Positions 24,901-33,378 are shown, counted from the stretch's first letter. The stretch is 64,000 nt of DNA from Novosphingobium sp. (GCA_026400375.1 JAPLPG010000239.1:52134-116133), one strand, 5' to 3'. Made by a program: numbers and translations. Notes: a model not told the origin generated them from the sequence alone.

Positions 24901-25445
24901 GCGAATACGGCTTTGATCTGGCCAAGCTAGAGGAGCGCAACGCGGCAGACCGTCTGAAGCTGCAAGAGAAGCTGCTGCGCGACCAGGTGGGATCGCTGCA
25001 AGACCTGATCGAGGAGATGACGGCGGGATCGCTGTTCGAAGGATCGGCAGTGGATCAGCGGCAGAAGCTGCTTGAGGAGATCGCCACTGTCCGGGTGAAA
25101 GCATCGGCGGGTGAAGATGGCGCTGCCGACAAGCTGACCCAGTTGCTGCAGAAGCTGAATGAGGTATCGAAGGAAGCCTATGGCACGACGGGCGGGTTCG
25201 CGTCAGACCGGCAGACCATTCTGGATGCTGCGCGCGATACCATTGCCAAGGCCAATCAACGGGTAACGCAGGCGCAGGCAATCAGTGACCCGGCAGTGGT
25301 CAATGCTCTGGATGAGAACAACGACCAGAACGCGCGAATGCTGGCCGAGCTGGGGTTGAACAATGAGTATCTGCGTCAGTTCCTCGGCAGTCTGAACGGG
25401 CGCGCCGGGATTACCGGGCTTGCCCAGCTGGCGAGAACGAGCTGA
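21948..25445 (+). CDS. tail tape measure protein
   Basis: An 1165-residue protein that sets tail length and is ejected with the DNA. ATG 21948 is in TGATG overlap. The N-terminal third is a long coiled coil. The typical tape-measure block FGRQVQDVAVQLQGGANLGTIISQQGGQIADA starts near residue 127 and is followed by a hydrophobic GFASFMAGPWGALITVG segment. A Gly-rich stretch around residues 760-810 (GGAIGQKMG, GPLGGIVGGILGGALGG) may be the membrane-inserting part. Charged helices close the protein. Confidence 0.92.
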   Translation: MAIKLNLVFAGDSSGAEAALASVDKGLNEAAAEAKRLAAAMDAADKSIEQLAAAQTRAKTETVAAKVALKAGSITAQEYNVRLLETKTALALVESGHRSAVNALKQAQNALGGAKVSSGQAAAGYQNFGRQVQDVAVQLQGGANLGTIISQQGGQIADAVAMMGGRAAGFASFMAGPWGALITVGTGVLVNLGIEAANAGAEMDKVKFASNALGDAQGILGNVLDITTGKIKTQSSALIALARAQIIAGQIEAKKRQAEAQSAITASAGFRTEFGGGLGGGFSVTRRQGAEAQVESNFRNGIINTDQAIQQLDRLRKAGSITEEKFVEMAQAYANFGVEQANLDVFKSAEKLLNGKGGRELLKPEKSSTKGTKDELGKLQSFADQVRAKVAGINDEFAELPTQVEKSNAATRQLDLILASVEKRKGLSPAVVTKLRQEIEATRDTIENSLNKPFNDYIEKAQQAAEIDKLLLAGREDEARALQIVLGLQEKQGPLQKEQLQAVLETVQKQREMSMVLRDQGALIDANINAVRDFRGALTGTVADMLRGRLSVERILASIGNSYITIMSQKIVEGIFGDTLRKLEAQASGADKVDAAGNRIASSLDKGGKAVEDFGSVVARVSAEISGGRTGGSSVGSLAEAASGAAGSLGSFLDKITSGLVEKVAQRASGGVPEATGDEIVVTANKNRKVDLSGTGEMLINLVDQSLRRFGIVVPKVLTESLKGVFSRFEQALPNAMRGAFTGAAASKLILGNGGSSIGGAIGGAIGQKMGEKFLSSGLEKVGGKLLGSVAGPLGGIVGGILGGALGGLFKSTKTGGASIGLDAQGNAGITGTGGNSADLKKTASGYAGTVVSALDQIAQALGAELGNFAVAIGKRSSGYIKVDSTGNVGATTAKKRGANIIYDGKDEGEAIMAALANAISDGAIAGVSAAVQKALKSSTDVDKALKEALKVQDVELLIGGIGAEMEKAFREFESQAKERLRIGREYGFDLAKLEERNAADRLKLQEKLLRDQVGSLQDLIEEMTAGSLFEGSAVDQRQKLLEEIATVRVKASAGEDGAADKLTQLLQKLNEVSKEAYGTTGGFASDRQTILDAARDTIAKANQRVTQAQAISDPAVVNALDENNDQNARMLAELGLNNEYLRQFLGSLNGRAGITGLAQLARTS

Positions 25446-27173
25446 TGGCAGCGCCACTGATCCTGATCGAGGTGACACCGCGCCGCGTGGCCGATGGCGT
25501 GGCGCAACCAGTGCGCCTGGCGGGCGGCGGCGCGGCTCTGCCATACTTCTATGGCGGGCAGCACTGGCGTGGCGGCGTGCTGGCATTGCCATCGTTCATC
25601 ACATCGCTGGACTTTGCGGGCACGGACTTTGGCACCGCAGCGGAGATCGTGTGGGCACCTTCGACCGCTGCCGATCTGGCCGAACTGGCGGCGCTGGTGT
25701 GGTTCGACGCGCCGATCACCGTGCGCATCGGCCCGGAAGGCGCGCTGCCGCCTGTGGCGATCATCGGCAAAGTGCTGGAAGCGAAGACCGGCGACGGGCG
25801 TTTGCGCATTGCGCTGTCCGATCCCGCGGCGGACCTGAAGAAGCCATTGCTAACCGCGCGCTTTGCCGGGACGGGCGGGCTGGAAGGGCCTGTGGAATGG
25901 GCCGGAGCAATCAAGCGACGCGCCTGGGGCCGGGTATGGAACCAGCGCGGCGAACCGATCGACAAGGCCAACAATATCTACTGCTTTGCCGATCCGCTGC
26001 GGCCCATCCAATCCTTCGATGCGGTGCGTGACAAGGGTGCTGCTGCAGCCGCTTTGACGACCGTCGCATGGGCAGGCAGTGCGGCAGCGACCCTTGCCGC
26101 GTTGCAGGCGGCTGTTGCTCCCCAAGGTGGCGGCGTGGTTTGCCCCTCCATTGCTTGCGTGAAGTGGTGGACCGAACCGGCAGGCGATCTCCATGCCGAT
26201 CTGCGCGGGGAAATTGGCGGTGGTTATGTCGAGACCACAGCCACGATAGCCGAACGCCTTGTGGAAGCTCTGGGCGGGCCTTCATTCGCGCCAGGGGCAA
26301 TCGCTGCTGCGGATGCTGCACGGCCCGCTCCGGTGGGCTGGACAGCGAACGATGACAGCACGACGGTGGCAGCGATGCTTGATGAGCTGCTGCGCGGATC
26401 ATCGCTGCTGTGGTTGCTGAACGGTGCGGGCGAGATCGAGGTGAGGCCCTGGGCATGGGGCGCTTCATCTTCAACTGCGCGCAGCCATGATGTTGAACGC
26501 CGATCGTCCTATCGGCCTTTGGCTACGCGCAAGCTGGGATATCGCCGCAACGAAAGCCCGATGGATCGCGGTGCCATCGTGGCCATCGTGTTCGCCGATA
26601 CCGTGGCCTATCTGGACGGTACTCTGGCCGAAACCCTGCAGCCTGCCGAAGCGGGCGCAACGCTGGGCGCGCCGGTGGGGACACCTGTGGGAACGGTGGT
26701 GGCAGAGGATGTTTCCACTACAGTCAAGACCGGGGGTGGCGTGGCGAACGACATGGTATCGACGCCTGCGATCAACGATCTTGCGGTTACACGGTCGGCC
26801 AGCATATTCTTCGATTTTACGGGCCAACATCGACAACGGTTCCGGCCCGCTGCAGGTGAGCGTGACACCAGCCAATCCGGCAGATGCAGGCGGGCAGGTT
26901 GTGGGCATCAACGCGATGGTGGTGCTGCAGCGCGATGGCGGCAGCGATGACGATGTGGGTGCGCGGATCATCCGGGACAACGACGGTGCGGTCCTTCCCG
27001 AAACATACAGCGCATTGCGCGCCCGCACCGGCAAAAGCACCTATGCGCTGGTCTTTTCAGACCCGATGCCGATTGAAGGCGCGACCAATGTCTATCGGTT
27101 GCAGCTGTACAACATTAGCGACAACTCTCACGTTTACGAGACCGCGCTGCGGGCCACGGTGTTCAAGAAATGA
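25445..27173 (+). pseudogene. tail hub-like protein gene interrupted by a frameshift near 26,820
   Basis: The first frame from ATG 25445 encodes plausible tail protein up to about 26,815 (TRSASIFFDF) and then degenerates to Arg-rich sequence ending at 26950. A second frame resumes sensibly at about 26,823 (ANIDNGSGPLQVSVTPANPAD) and runs to TGA 27171-27173. Restoring two bases at ACGGGCC (26819-26825), for example GGGCGCC, would join them as FDFTGANIDNG, giving about 576 residues. The gene follows the tape measure, where siphoviruses encode distal tail or hub proteins. It may be a real lesion or a sequence error. Confidence 0.75.
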
Positions 27174-27583
27174 GCGCGTCGGCCATCCGCACAGTCACGC
27201 TGGTCAATCTTGAGACCGGCGCGTTCGGGCCGGTGATTTCCGGAGCCGAGGCCGATATCGCCCCGATGCTGAGTGCGCCATACATCGACGGCGCGTTCGA
27301 TGCGATGACGCAGCGCCTGGACATCGAGACCGGCGAGATCGTTGCTGCCGCGCCGCGCGCGCCGCTGCTGCACGAGCTGCGCCAGCAGCGCAACGAGATG
27401 CTTGATGCGTGGCGGTGGACGGTAATGCCGGACAGCCCGCTTTCCGAAAGCAGCAAGGCCGCATGGCTGGCATGGCTGCGGGCGCTTCAGGCAGTGCTGC
27501 AGGACGTGACGCCGGAGCAAACTGCGGGCTTTGCGTTCCCGGACCAGCCCGCGCTGATCTACGCAGAAGGGGGCGCAGAATGA
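27170..27583 (+). CDS. phage tail assembly chaperone-like protein
   Basis: A 137-residue protein from ATG 27170 (ATGA overlap). The C-terminal part (LRQQRNEMLDAWRWTVMPDSPLSESSKAAWLAWLRALQAVLQDV) matches the pattern of tail assembly chaperone / fibre-assembly proteins, in which an R-x2-R-N-x-x-L...W...D-x-P block precedes W-x2-x-R-x-x-L. It probably helps assemble distal tail parts. Confidence 0.68.
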   Translation: MSASAIRTVTLVNLETGAFGPVISGAEADIAPMLSAPYIDGAFDAMTQRLDIETGEIVAAAPRAPLLHELRQQRNEMLDAWRWTVMPDSPLSESSKAAWLAWLRALQAVLQDVTPEQTAGFAFPDQPALIYAEGGAE

Positions 27584-27942
27584 CCACGGTCGATCCTGTC
27601 TTTGCGCAATGGCTGATGGATCAGGCGCGGTGGCATGTGGCCGAGGATGCCACGCTCAAGACGCGCTGGGGCGAGACGGCTGAAACGTCGGAGCGCGTCA
27701 CCACGATTGCCACCAAAGCAGACGCTGAAGCCGAAGCTGCGCGTCAGCTGGACTTCATGGGCGGGCCATTGGTTGAGGATGAGCACCTCCTCAAAGGGCA
27801 GTGGGCTGGCTTTCTTGGTCGCGTGATCACGCTGACGATCGACAAGTTGGGATACGATGCCGGCATTGATGTCTTCGTGATCGGCGTGGAAGACGATTAC
27901 GCGGCAGGCACGTCTCGCGTGCGCGTTCTGCGGAGGCTTTGA
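27580..27942 (+). CDS. hypothetical tail-region protein
   Basis: A 120-residue protein beginning at ATG 27580, overlapping the previous stop. It has a helical start (VFAQWLMDQARWHVAEDATLKTRWG) and a C-terminal beta part with VITLTIDKLGYDAGIDVFVIG, perhaps a virion structural piece at the tail tip. Family not recognised. Confidence 0.62.
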   Translation: MTTVDPVFAQWLMDQARWHVAEDATLKTRWGETAETSERVTTIATKADAEAEAARQLDFMGGPLVEDEHLLKGQWAGFLGRVITLTIDKLGYDAGIDVFVIGVEDDYAAGTSRVRVLRRL

Positions 27943-27944
27943 GC

Positions 27945-28811
27945 ATGGGCAATATCCTGATGCTTCGCCCCGAATCATTCCAGGCAATCGCCGTCTCTCG
28001 CGGGACCGGTTCTGCCAATCTCTTGACCATCGATCCGCGTGAAGTCTGGATCGACAGCGCGGTTGGCAGCGCAGTGGAATTCGACATCGACTTTGGCGAA
28101 GTGCGCGCGGTCGATACGGTGTTCTTGGGTGCGCTTGTTCAGGCGCATGCCGAGGCGAGCTGGACGATCACGGGCGGAGTGGCAAGCTACAACGCGATGA
28201 CGGTCAAAGCCGCAGGCACGCTGAGGGTGCCGGAGCGCGCGGGCCGCGTGCAGCGGGGTAGCCATGCGTTCTGGCATGGAGACGACGTGCTGGTTCGGTT
28301 CCTGCGAATATCAGTCACTCAGCCTGTCGGGCAGCCGGTTCTGGCCATCGGCGTGTTGATGGCAGGCCAGTCGTTCGTTCCTGCATGGAACATGGAATGG
28401 GGTGGCGGTCGGGCCGTGCGCGATACCGGGAGCGTCACTCGCTTGCCGTCGGGAAGCGTCGCAGCCGTCGAAGGTGCGCGTTATGGGAGCTTCAAATGGA
28501 CGCTGTCCGATCTGACCGACGAAGAGACAGACTACCTTTTCGAGCTGCAGCTTGATCGGGGGGAAACCCGCCCTTTGCTGGTGGTGGAAGACCCGGACCA
28601 GACACCTGGGCTGCTGGGGCGCATCCACTACGGCCAGCTGACTGGCATACGCCATTTCGAGCGGCGCAACCCAAAGCAGACCCGCTGGGAATTCCAGATC
28701 GATAGCCTTGTAGCGACAGGCGACGTTTGGGCTGATCTGCCGACGCCCGCACTCACTCTTGGGGCCGAACCGCTGTCTTTCGGCGGTGAAATCCTGACAA
28801 TCGGAGACTGA
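27945..28811 (+). CDS. distal tail structural protein
   Basis: A 288-residue beta-rich protein. The first half has strands consistent with a galactose-binding-like fold (VWIDSAVGSAVEFDIDFGEVRAVDTVFLGAL, then DVLVRFLRISVTQ). The second half contains FKWTLSDLTDEETDYLFELQLDRGETRPLLVVEDPDQ. The ATG at 27945 has GGAGG at 27932-27936; TTG 27939 is less likely. The place between hub and fibre genes points to a tail-tip component. Assigned by context. Confidence 0.65.
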   Translation: MGNILMLRPESFQAIAVSRGTGSANLLTIDPREVWIDSAVGSAVEFDIDFGEVRAVDTVFLGALVQAHAEASWTITGGVASYNAMTVKAAGTLRVPERAGRVQRGSHAFWHGDDVLVRFLRISVTQPVGQPVLAIGVLMAGQSFVPAWNMEWGGGRAVRDTGSVTRLPSGSVAAVEGARYGSFKWTLSDLTDEETDYLFELQLDRGETRPLLVVEDPDQTPGLLGRIHYGQLTGIRHFERRNPKQTRWEFQIDSLVATGDVWADLPTPALTLGAEPLSFGGEILTIGD

Positions 28812-28812
28812 C

Positions 28813-31800
28813 ATGACCGTTGCGATCGAGACCCTTGCGGGTGATGATGCCACCGCCTTCCGCGAAGCGATCAAGCCGCACCTGCTTGCAGTGCTGGACG
28901 AGGAGAACTTCAAGTCAGCGCCGTTCATTGATGAGCAAGTTGCTGCAGGCATCGCAGCGTTGGATGAGAAAATAGAAGAGGTCGCTGGCGAGGCTGATCG
29001 CGCCACTACGCAACGCATCCTTACCGAGACAGCAGCGTTGCAGGCGCAGGCCGGGGCCTTGGCGGTCAATGTCGTTCCTGCCGTTCCTGCAGCCAATCCA
29101 TCTGCCTTTTTCGGGCAGGAAAGCGCAGACAGGCTGGTCGCCACGCAAGCCAAGCTCAACCTGCCTGCCAACGCATTGGCGCTGCCACGCCCGGGAACGG
29201 ACTGGGTTCTTGGCATGACGTGCCGCACGGGCGCGCAGCTTGGCACGGGCGAGGAAGAAATTCTGCTGTCACGCGGGTCGCGCCTAGCAGCTGGCGGCAG
29301 TGATCGCGGCGTCTGGCTGATCGAGCGCGGCGTGGCGAATACCGGCCTGACCTTTGCCTGGGCGGTCAAGCAGGCAGGCGTGCAGTGGATGCCGAACATT
29401 GCGCCAGTGCCGGGCGCTGCGGCCAAAGTCGAGGTGGCCAGCACCTATTTCTTCTTCATGGCCCAGATCGCTGACAAACCCTACGTCGGCTATTGCCAGG
29501 TGCAGCCCGGTGGGCGCGTGGTGGATGGTTCGGTGCGGCTGTTCACGGGCGACAGCAACCACGGCTTCGGCACGTTCTGGTTCGCCGCAAAGGCCAGCGG
29601 CACCTACACGATGGCGCGCAATGCCAACGTCATCACCGTCACGCGCAGCAGCGGCGCGCATGGTCTGCTGGTCGGTGGCTCGGTCTATCTTTCCGCAGAC
29701 GAGGCGGGCGTTGCCGGGGTCTATACCGTCGCCAGCGTGCCGAATGCACAGACGTTCACGGTGCCTTCGGTCGGGGCTAATGTGGCTGCGTTCACCAACC
29801 CCGGCTATGCGGTGCCAAATGCCGTGGGCAACCTGTTTAATTGCATTGGCGGGGCCGAGACCTCGGCCGACATCTATGGCTGGGCGGGCGGCGTGGCCGA
29901 TCTGTTCTTTCGCACCGGCACACCGGGCGTATCCGGTTCACTGGCGGCGCTGGTGCTTTCGGGCGGCGCGCTCAATCCCACCTTGCTGGCGAACCTTGCC
30001 AACGATCGCGTGGCCCCTGCTGCGATGCCGGGAAGCGATGCCTACAGCCACAATCTTGGCGACCTGACAAAGCCCGCAACCGGCGCAAACAGCACCACGG
30101 CACCAACTGCCGTGGGCACGATCATGCGCGCTTCGCCGATCACCCAGCCTGAATACCTGCGGCTCGATGCGCGCCCGCACGAATGGCCCCACGCCACTGC
30201 GCTGGGCAGGCGCACCGGCTCGATCCGGCTGACCGGCACCACCAATGTTGCCATCCGCTCGCTCTTCGCCACCGTCTATTCCGACGAGGCGATGACCGTG
30301 GTGGTGAAGGAGAGGCACGTTTGCGGCTATCCCGCCGTTGCGGGCGGGGTCCTGATCGAAACGGCAGAAGTGCCGATCGGCTGTGGTTACTGGGTCAAGA
30401 TCGAGAGCGGCGACAATCCCAATGTTATCGCGATCTCCGGGCCGCACGATGTGGGGCCGGTCTATGGCGTGATCTCGCAATCGACGCTGCAGGTGCTGTT
30501 CGAGGCAACCACCGGAGCGAACCTTGCCCCGGTTGCGTCGAACGTAGGGCAGGCTTCGATCCTGCACATTTCGGGCAACGTGATCGACAGTCCGAACAAC
30601 AACTACACCAATCAGGCCGCGTTCTGTCGGGCAGCTGCGCGGCGCATCCGGGGCACCGGCCAGTTCGGCAACGGCATTGTGGGGGTGACCAACAAACTGC
30701 TCTCGCTTTTCAATGCCGCGCTGGGCGTGAAGGTGCCACTTGGTCTGGTCCACCTGTGCACATCGGGCCATTCGGTCGACAGCTACATCAACGATCGAAA
30801 GGTGCTGCGCAACGGCATCGGCAATCTGGCGGCGGGTGTGGCATCGATCGGCACCTGGGCACCGCGCGCCGCACCGTTTTACAGCAACGGAACGCCGGTC
30901 TTCACGCTGGCCGGAACGGCAAAGCTCTACATCAATGGCGTTCTGGCGGCCACGGCTAACGGCGCAGGCAACTGGGTGGGCAACGGCATCACGGGCACGT
31001 TCAACTACGACACCGGGGCCTATTCGATCACGGCAAGCTATCCCGGCGTGGCCGAGATCGAAGCGACAATGCACTTCAACACGGTTGCCGGATCGCAAAC
31101 CCGCAAGACGCTGGACAGCACGCTCACCGTCTGGGGTGACGAGGCACAAGCTGGGGTGACCGGGCGCGTGCTTGAACGCCTGCTTGCGGCCAAGGCATGG
31201 GGCGGCGTGACGGCGCTGGTGTTCTCGTGGGAGAATTATCGCGTCAGCCACCTCAACAACCTGTCCGATGCCGACGCCGCACTGCACACCGCCTTCATCA
31301 TGAGCACGCTGCGCACCCGCGTGGCGGCGGTGCTGGGCCGGGACTATCCGTGGCTCGTCATGGGCGATCCGCGCACGGCATCGTTCAGTGACAACGCCGA
31401 GCACCGAGCGCGCAGGTTCACGCGGGCCTGGGCCAAATCGCAGGCGAACACCTGGTTCATCCCCGCCGCGCTCACCGCAACGATGGATGTCGCCCGATCG
31501 CCCCATGCCGGGCCTAATGCCGATGGCGGGCAGTTCATCGGTGAAGTCATGGCCCATGGCATTGCCACAGTCGAAGGCATCGCCGGGGCAGCGGGCGAGG
31601 AAGTGATGCCGATTGCTGCGGTGCGGGTCAGCGCCAACACGATCGATATCTATGTCAGCACGCCCACCGCGTTCCCGGCGGCTACGCTGGTGGCGGGCGC
31701 AGGCGGTGCGGTGCAAGGCGTCTACTTCGGCGCGACGGCAACCACCCTGCTGCGCATCGATCCCACCGCCGGGGCCGACAATGCCGAAGTCCTTTCAGGC

Positions 31801-32046
31801 TACACGATCAGCCTTCCTGCCGCGAATGTCGTGCGCATCGTGAAGAACAGCGGCAACATCGGCGCGGGCTGGTGGAACCTGAACTGGGGCGCACCCTTCA
31901 ATCGCGGGACGCTCACGCTCACCTCGCTGGCCGCACAAGCGGCGGCGATGGACAACAGCCTGTTTTACAACACCGGGGGCTTCACGGCTGCTGCCCGGCC
32001 CGGCATCGGCGTGCAGCCCGCACCCGATGCGCTCTATGTTGCATAG
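28813..32046 (+). CDS. large tail fibre / spike with SGNH (SASA)-like domain
   Basis: A 1077-residue protein, last structural gene of the phage. Residues about 25-90 are helical and probably attach to the tail; the middle is beta-rich. Residues about 580-920 follow the sialate O-acetylesterase-like SGNH layout: ILHISGN at the GQSN position (583-589), KVPLGLVHLCTSGHSVDSY (from 640) at the PVGLI...GG block, VTALVFSWENYR at the WYQGE block, and RSPHAG (H898) at the DxxH position. Active-site Ser and Asp seem altered, so it may bind rather than cleave surface glycan. Host-recognition role is inference. Confidence 0.72.
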   Translation: MTVAIETLAGDDATAFREAIKPHLLAVLDEENFKSAPFIDEQVAAGIAALDEKIEEVAGEADRATTQRILTETAALQAQAGALAVNVVPAVPAANPSAFFGQESADRLVATQAKLNLPANALALPRPGTDWVLGMTCRTGAQLGTGEEEILLSRGSRLAAGGSDRGVWLIERGVANTGLTFAWAVKQAGVQWMPNIAPVPGAAAKVEVASTYFFFMAQIADKPYVGYCQVQPGGRVVDGSVRLFTGDSNHGFGTFWFAAKASGTYTMARNANVITVTRSSGAHGLLVGGSVYLSADEAGVAGVYTVASVPNAQTFTVPSVGANVAAFTNPGYAVPNAVGNLFNCIGGAETSADIYGWAGGVADLFFRTGTPGVSGSLAALVLSGGALNPTLLANLANDRVAPAAMPGSDAYSHNLGDLTKPATGANSTTAPTAVGTIMRASPITQPEYLRLDARPHEWPHATALGRRTGSIRLTGTTNVAIRSLFATVYSDEAMTVVVKERHVCGYPAVAGGVLIETAEVPIGCGYWVKIESGDNPNVIAISGPHDVGPVYGVISQSTLQVLFEATTGANLAPVASNVGQASILHISGNVIDSPNNNYTNQAAFCRAAARRIRGTGQFGNGIVGVTNKLLSLFNAALGVKVPLGLVHLCTSGHSVDSYINDRKVLRNGIGNLAAGVASIGTWAPRAAPFYSNGTPVFTLAGTAKLYINGVLAATANGAGNWVGNGITGTFNYDTGAYSITASYPGVAEIEATMHFNTVAGSQTRKTLDSTLTVWGDEAQAGVTGRVLERLLAAKAWGGVTALVFSWENYRVSHLNNLSDADAALHTAFIMSTLRTRVAAVLGRDYPWLVMGDPRTASFSDNAEHRARRFTRAWAKSQANTWFIPAALTATMDVARSPHAGPNADGGQFIGEVMAHGIATVEGIAGAAGEEVMPIAAVRVSANTIDIYVSTPTAFPAATLVAGAGGAVQGVYFGATATTLLRIDPTAGADNAEVLSGYTISLPAANVVRIVKNSGNIGAGWWNLNWGAPFNRGTLTLTSLAAQAAAMDNSLFYNTGGFTAAARPGIGVQPAPDALYVA

Positions 32047-32077
32047 CTAGGCCGTCTAAGGCCAGATCATTGATGCC

Positions 32078-32118
32078 ATGAGAGCCCTCTGAAGCTATCA
32101 CCAGAGGGCTCTCATTTT
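32078..32118 (+). terminator. strong terminator after tail fibre gene
   Basis: ATGAGAGCCCTCTG at 32078-32091 pairs perfectly over 14 bp with 32102-32115 around a 10-base loop, followed by a short T-run and C. It ends the late structural operon. Confidence 0.85.
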
Positions 32119-32196
32119 CCCCAGCATAGCAACGAAGTGGGGGTGAATTGGCTCACAAGCTTGTTAGGTTGGTCCCTCACGAATGGAGTCGACCTG

Positions 32197-32412
32197 ATGT
32201 CTGCGATTGAGCAATTGATGAGCCAAGCCGAACGTATCTTTTACGGTGAGGCCGAGGCCAACATTTATGCCGGTGCGCACGTCTTCCGAGTGAAAACCGC
32301 AGCTCTGTCTCGCGACAAAGCGACAGTTCACTGCACGGTGAAAGGGTCAGATGCCGAAATCGAGATCAGGGCATCTGCGATCGTGGCGATTGAGGAAATT
32401 GTCTACAGCTAG
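32197..32412 (+). CDS. small cargo (moron-like) ORF at prophage right end
   Basis: A 71-residue protein from ATG 32197, with GGAG at 32185-32188. The frame is open back to GTG 32137. It starts MSAIEQLMSQAERIFYGEAEAN and continues with beta strands (KATVHCTVKGSDAEIEIRASA). It lies after the late terminator and before the phage end, in the place where Mu carries the com/mom accessory genes. Separate transcription and a host-benefit or modification role are possible but unproven. No family recognised. Confidence 0.58.
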   Translation: MSAIEQLMSQAERIFYGEAEANIYAGAHVFRVKTAALSRDKATVHCTVKGSDAEIEIRASAIVAIEEIVYS

Positions 32413-32480
32413 GTCACCCAGCGAGTGCTCTAGAATGTCTTGTCCAATACTCTAAAAGCTTTCGGCGCGCGTCAGCGATT
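32413..32480 (+). other. prophage right terminus / host junction zone
   Basis: Phage sequence must end between the last small gene and the point where acyl-CoA synthetase coding is convincing (RQRFGGRMKAMVSGGAPL, from about 32,470). Mu-type ends finish in CA; a candidate is CA at 32473-32474 after AAAGCTTTCGGCGCGCGT, and another is at 32445-32446. A 5-base target duplication cannot be checked because the left end is outside the window. Confidence 0.5.
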
Positions 32481-33267
32481 TGGCGGGCGGATGAAGGCCA
32501 TGGTCTCGGGCGGGGCGCCGCTCAATCCCGATGTCGGCGTGTTCTTCGATGCCATGGGCCTGACCATGCTACAGGGCTACGGCCAGACCGAATCGGGGCC
32601 GGTGATTTCGTGCAACCGCCCCAGGGTGGGCTTGCGGATGGACACGGTCGGCCCGCCGATGAAGGGCGTGGAGGTGAGGATTGCCGAAGACGGCGAAATT
32701 CTCGTGCGTGGCGAACTGGTGATGCACGGCTACTGGCAGAACGAGGCCGAGACGCTGCGCGCCATTCCCCGGGAAGGCCCGAACGCGGGCTGGCTGCACA
32801 CGGGCGATATCGGCCATCTCGATGACAAGGGCCGCATCGTCATCACCGATCGCAAGAAGGACATGATCGTCAACGACAAGGGCGACAATGTCTCTCCGCA
32901 GAAGATCGAGGGGATGCTGACGCTGCAGCCGGAAATTGCGCAGGCAATGGTGAGCGGCGACAAGCGGCCCTACATCGTCGGCGTGATCGTGCCCGATCCC
33001 GAATGGGCGCTGGACTGGGCGCGGGCGCAGGGCGAGTCTTTCGATTTCAAGGCCTTGCAGGATCTGCCCGCTTTCAGGAACGCGATCCGCGCGGCGGTGG
33101 ACCGGGTCAACAAGGACCTTTCGGTGATCGAAAAGGTCCGCCAGTTCACGTTCGCGGACGAGGCGTTCAGCATCGACAACGAGGAAATGACGCCAAGCCT
33201 GAAGATCCGGCGGCACAAGATCCGCGAACGCTACGGCGCGCGCATCGATGCGCTGTACAAGGCCTGA
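32440..33267 (+). pseudogene. long-chain acyl-CoA synthetase, 3' fragment cut by the prophage
   Basis: About 265 C-terminal residues of a roughly 600-residue AMP-forming ligase that activates fatty acids with ATP and CoA. Present are MKAMVSGGAPLNPDVG, the LQGYGQTESGPVISCN adenylate motif, GWLHTGDIGHLDDKGRIVITDRKKDMI and the C-terminal domain lysine region (NEEMTPSLKIRR). The N-terminal part with the P-loop-like motif is missing and should lie left of the prophage. TTG 32440 opens the frame inside phage DNA, so a real start is unlikely and the gene is presumably inactive. Confidence 0.9.
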
Positions 33268-33320
33268 GGGCGGGCAGCGTACTCAACACTCCATCACCAA
33301 CACCCACACCCCGTTCATCC

Positions 33321-33378
33321 TGAGCCTGTCGAAGGATGCGAGCACCACGCCTGTCGACCGGGGCCTTCGACAGGCTCA
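33321..33378. repeat. REP-like inverted repeat between convergent genes
   Basis: TGAGCCTGTCGAAGG (33321-33335) and its exact complement CCTTCGACAGGCTCA (33364-33378) flank a 28-base centre. This motif is a familiar dispersed intergenic palindrome of sphingomonad genomes. It lies between the ends of two convergent genes and could serve as a bidirectional terminator. Confidence 0.75.

Larger units (their letters stand above)
1..32474 (+). mobile_element. Mu-like transposable prophage, right-hand part (left end outside window)
   Basis: The gene order matches transposable phages: transposase A, ATPase B, GemA/Gp16, Mor, lysis genes, DUF2730, DUF3486, large terminase, DUF935 portal, MuF, gpG, protease/scaffold, gpT, DUF1320 and gp37-like. 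The tail genes are of siphovirus type, as in Pseudomonas phages B3 and D3112. All genes run rightward and most overlap by 1 to 14 bases. The module ends where an acyl-CoA synthetase gene resumes near 32,475. The exact right terminus is inferred, and the left terminus, repressor and target duplication are not visible. Confidence 0.93.

Noticed and set aside
25445..27173. Programmed frameshift in the hub gene
   Set aside because: The shift needed is +1 or -2, and no known slippery element for either is visible at 26,810-26,830. A two-base deletion or sequence error explains it better.
29938..31716. Minus-strand open frame of 592 codons inside the tail fibre gene
   Set aside because: Shadow of the fibre coding frame with low-complexity Arg/His-rich translation and no ribosome site.
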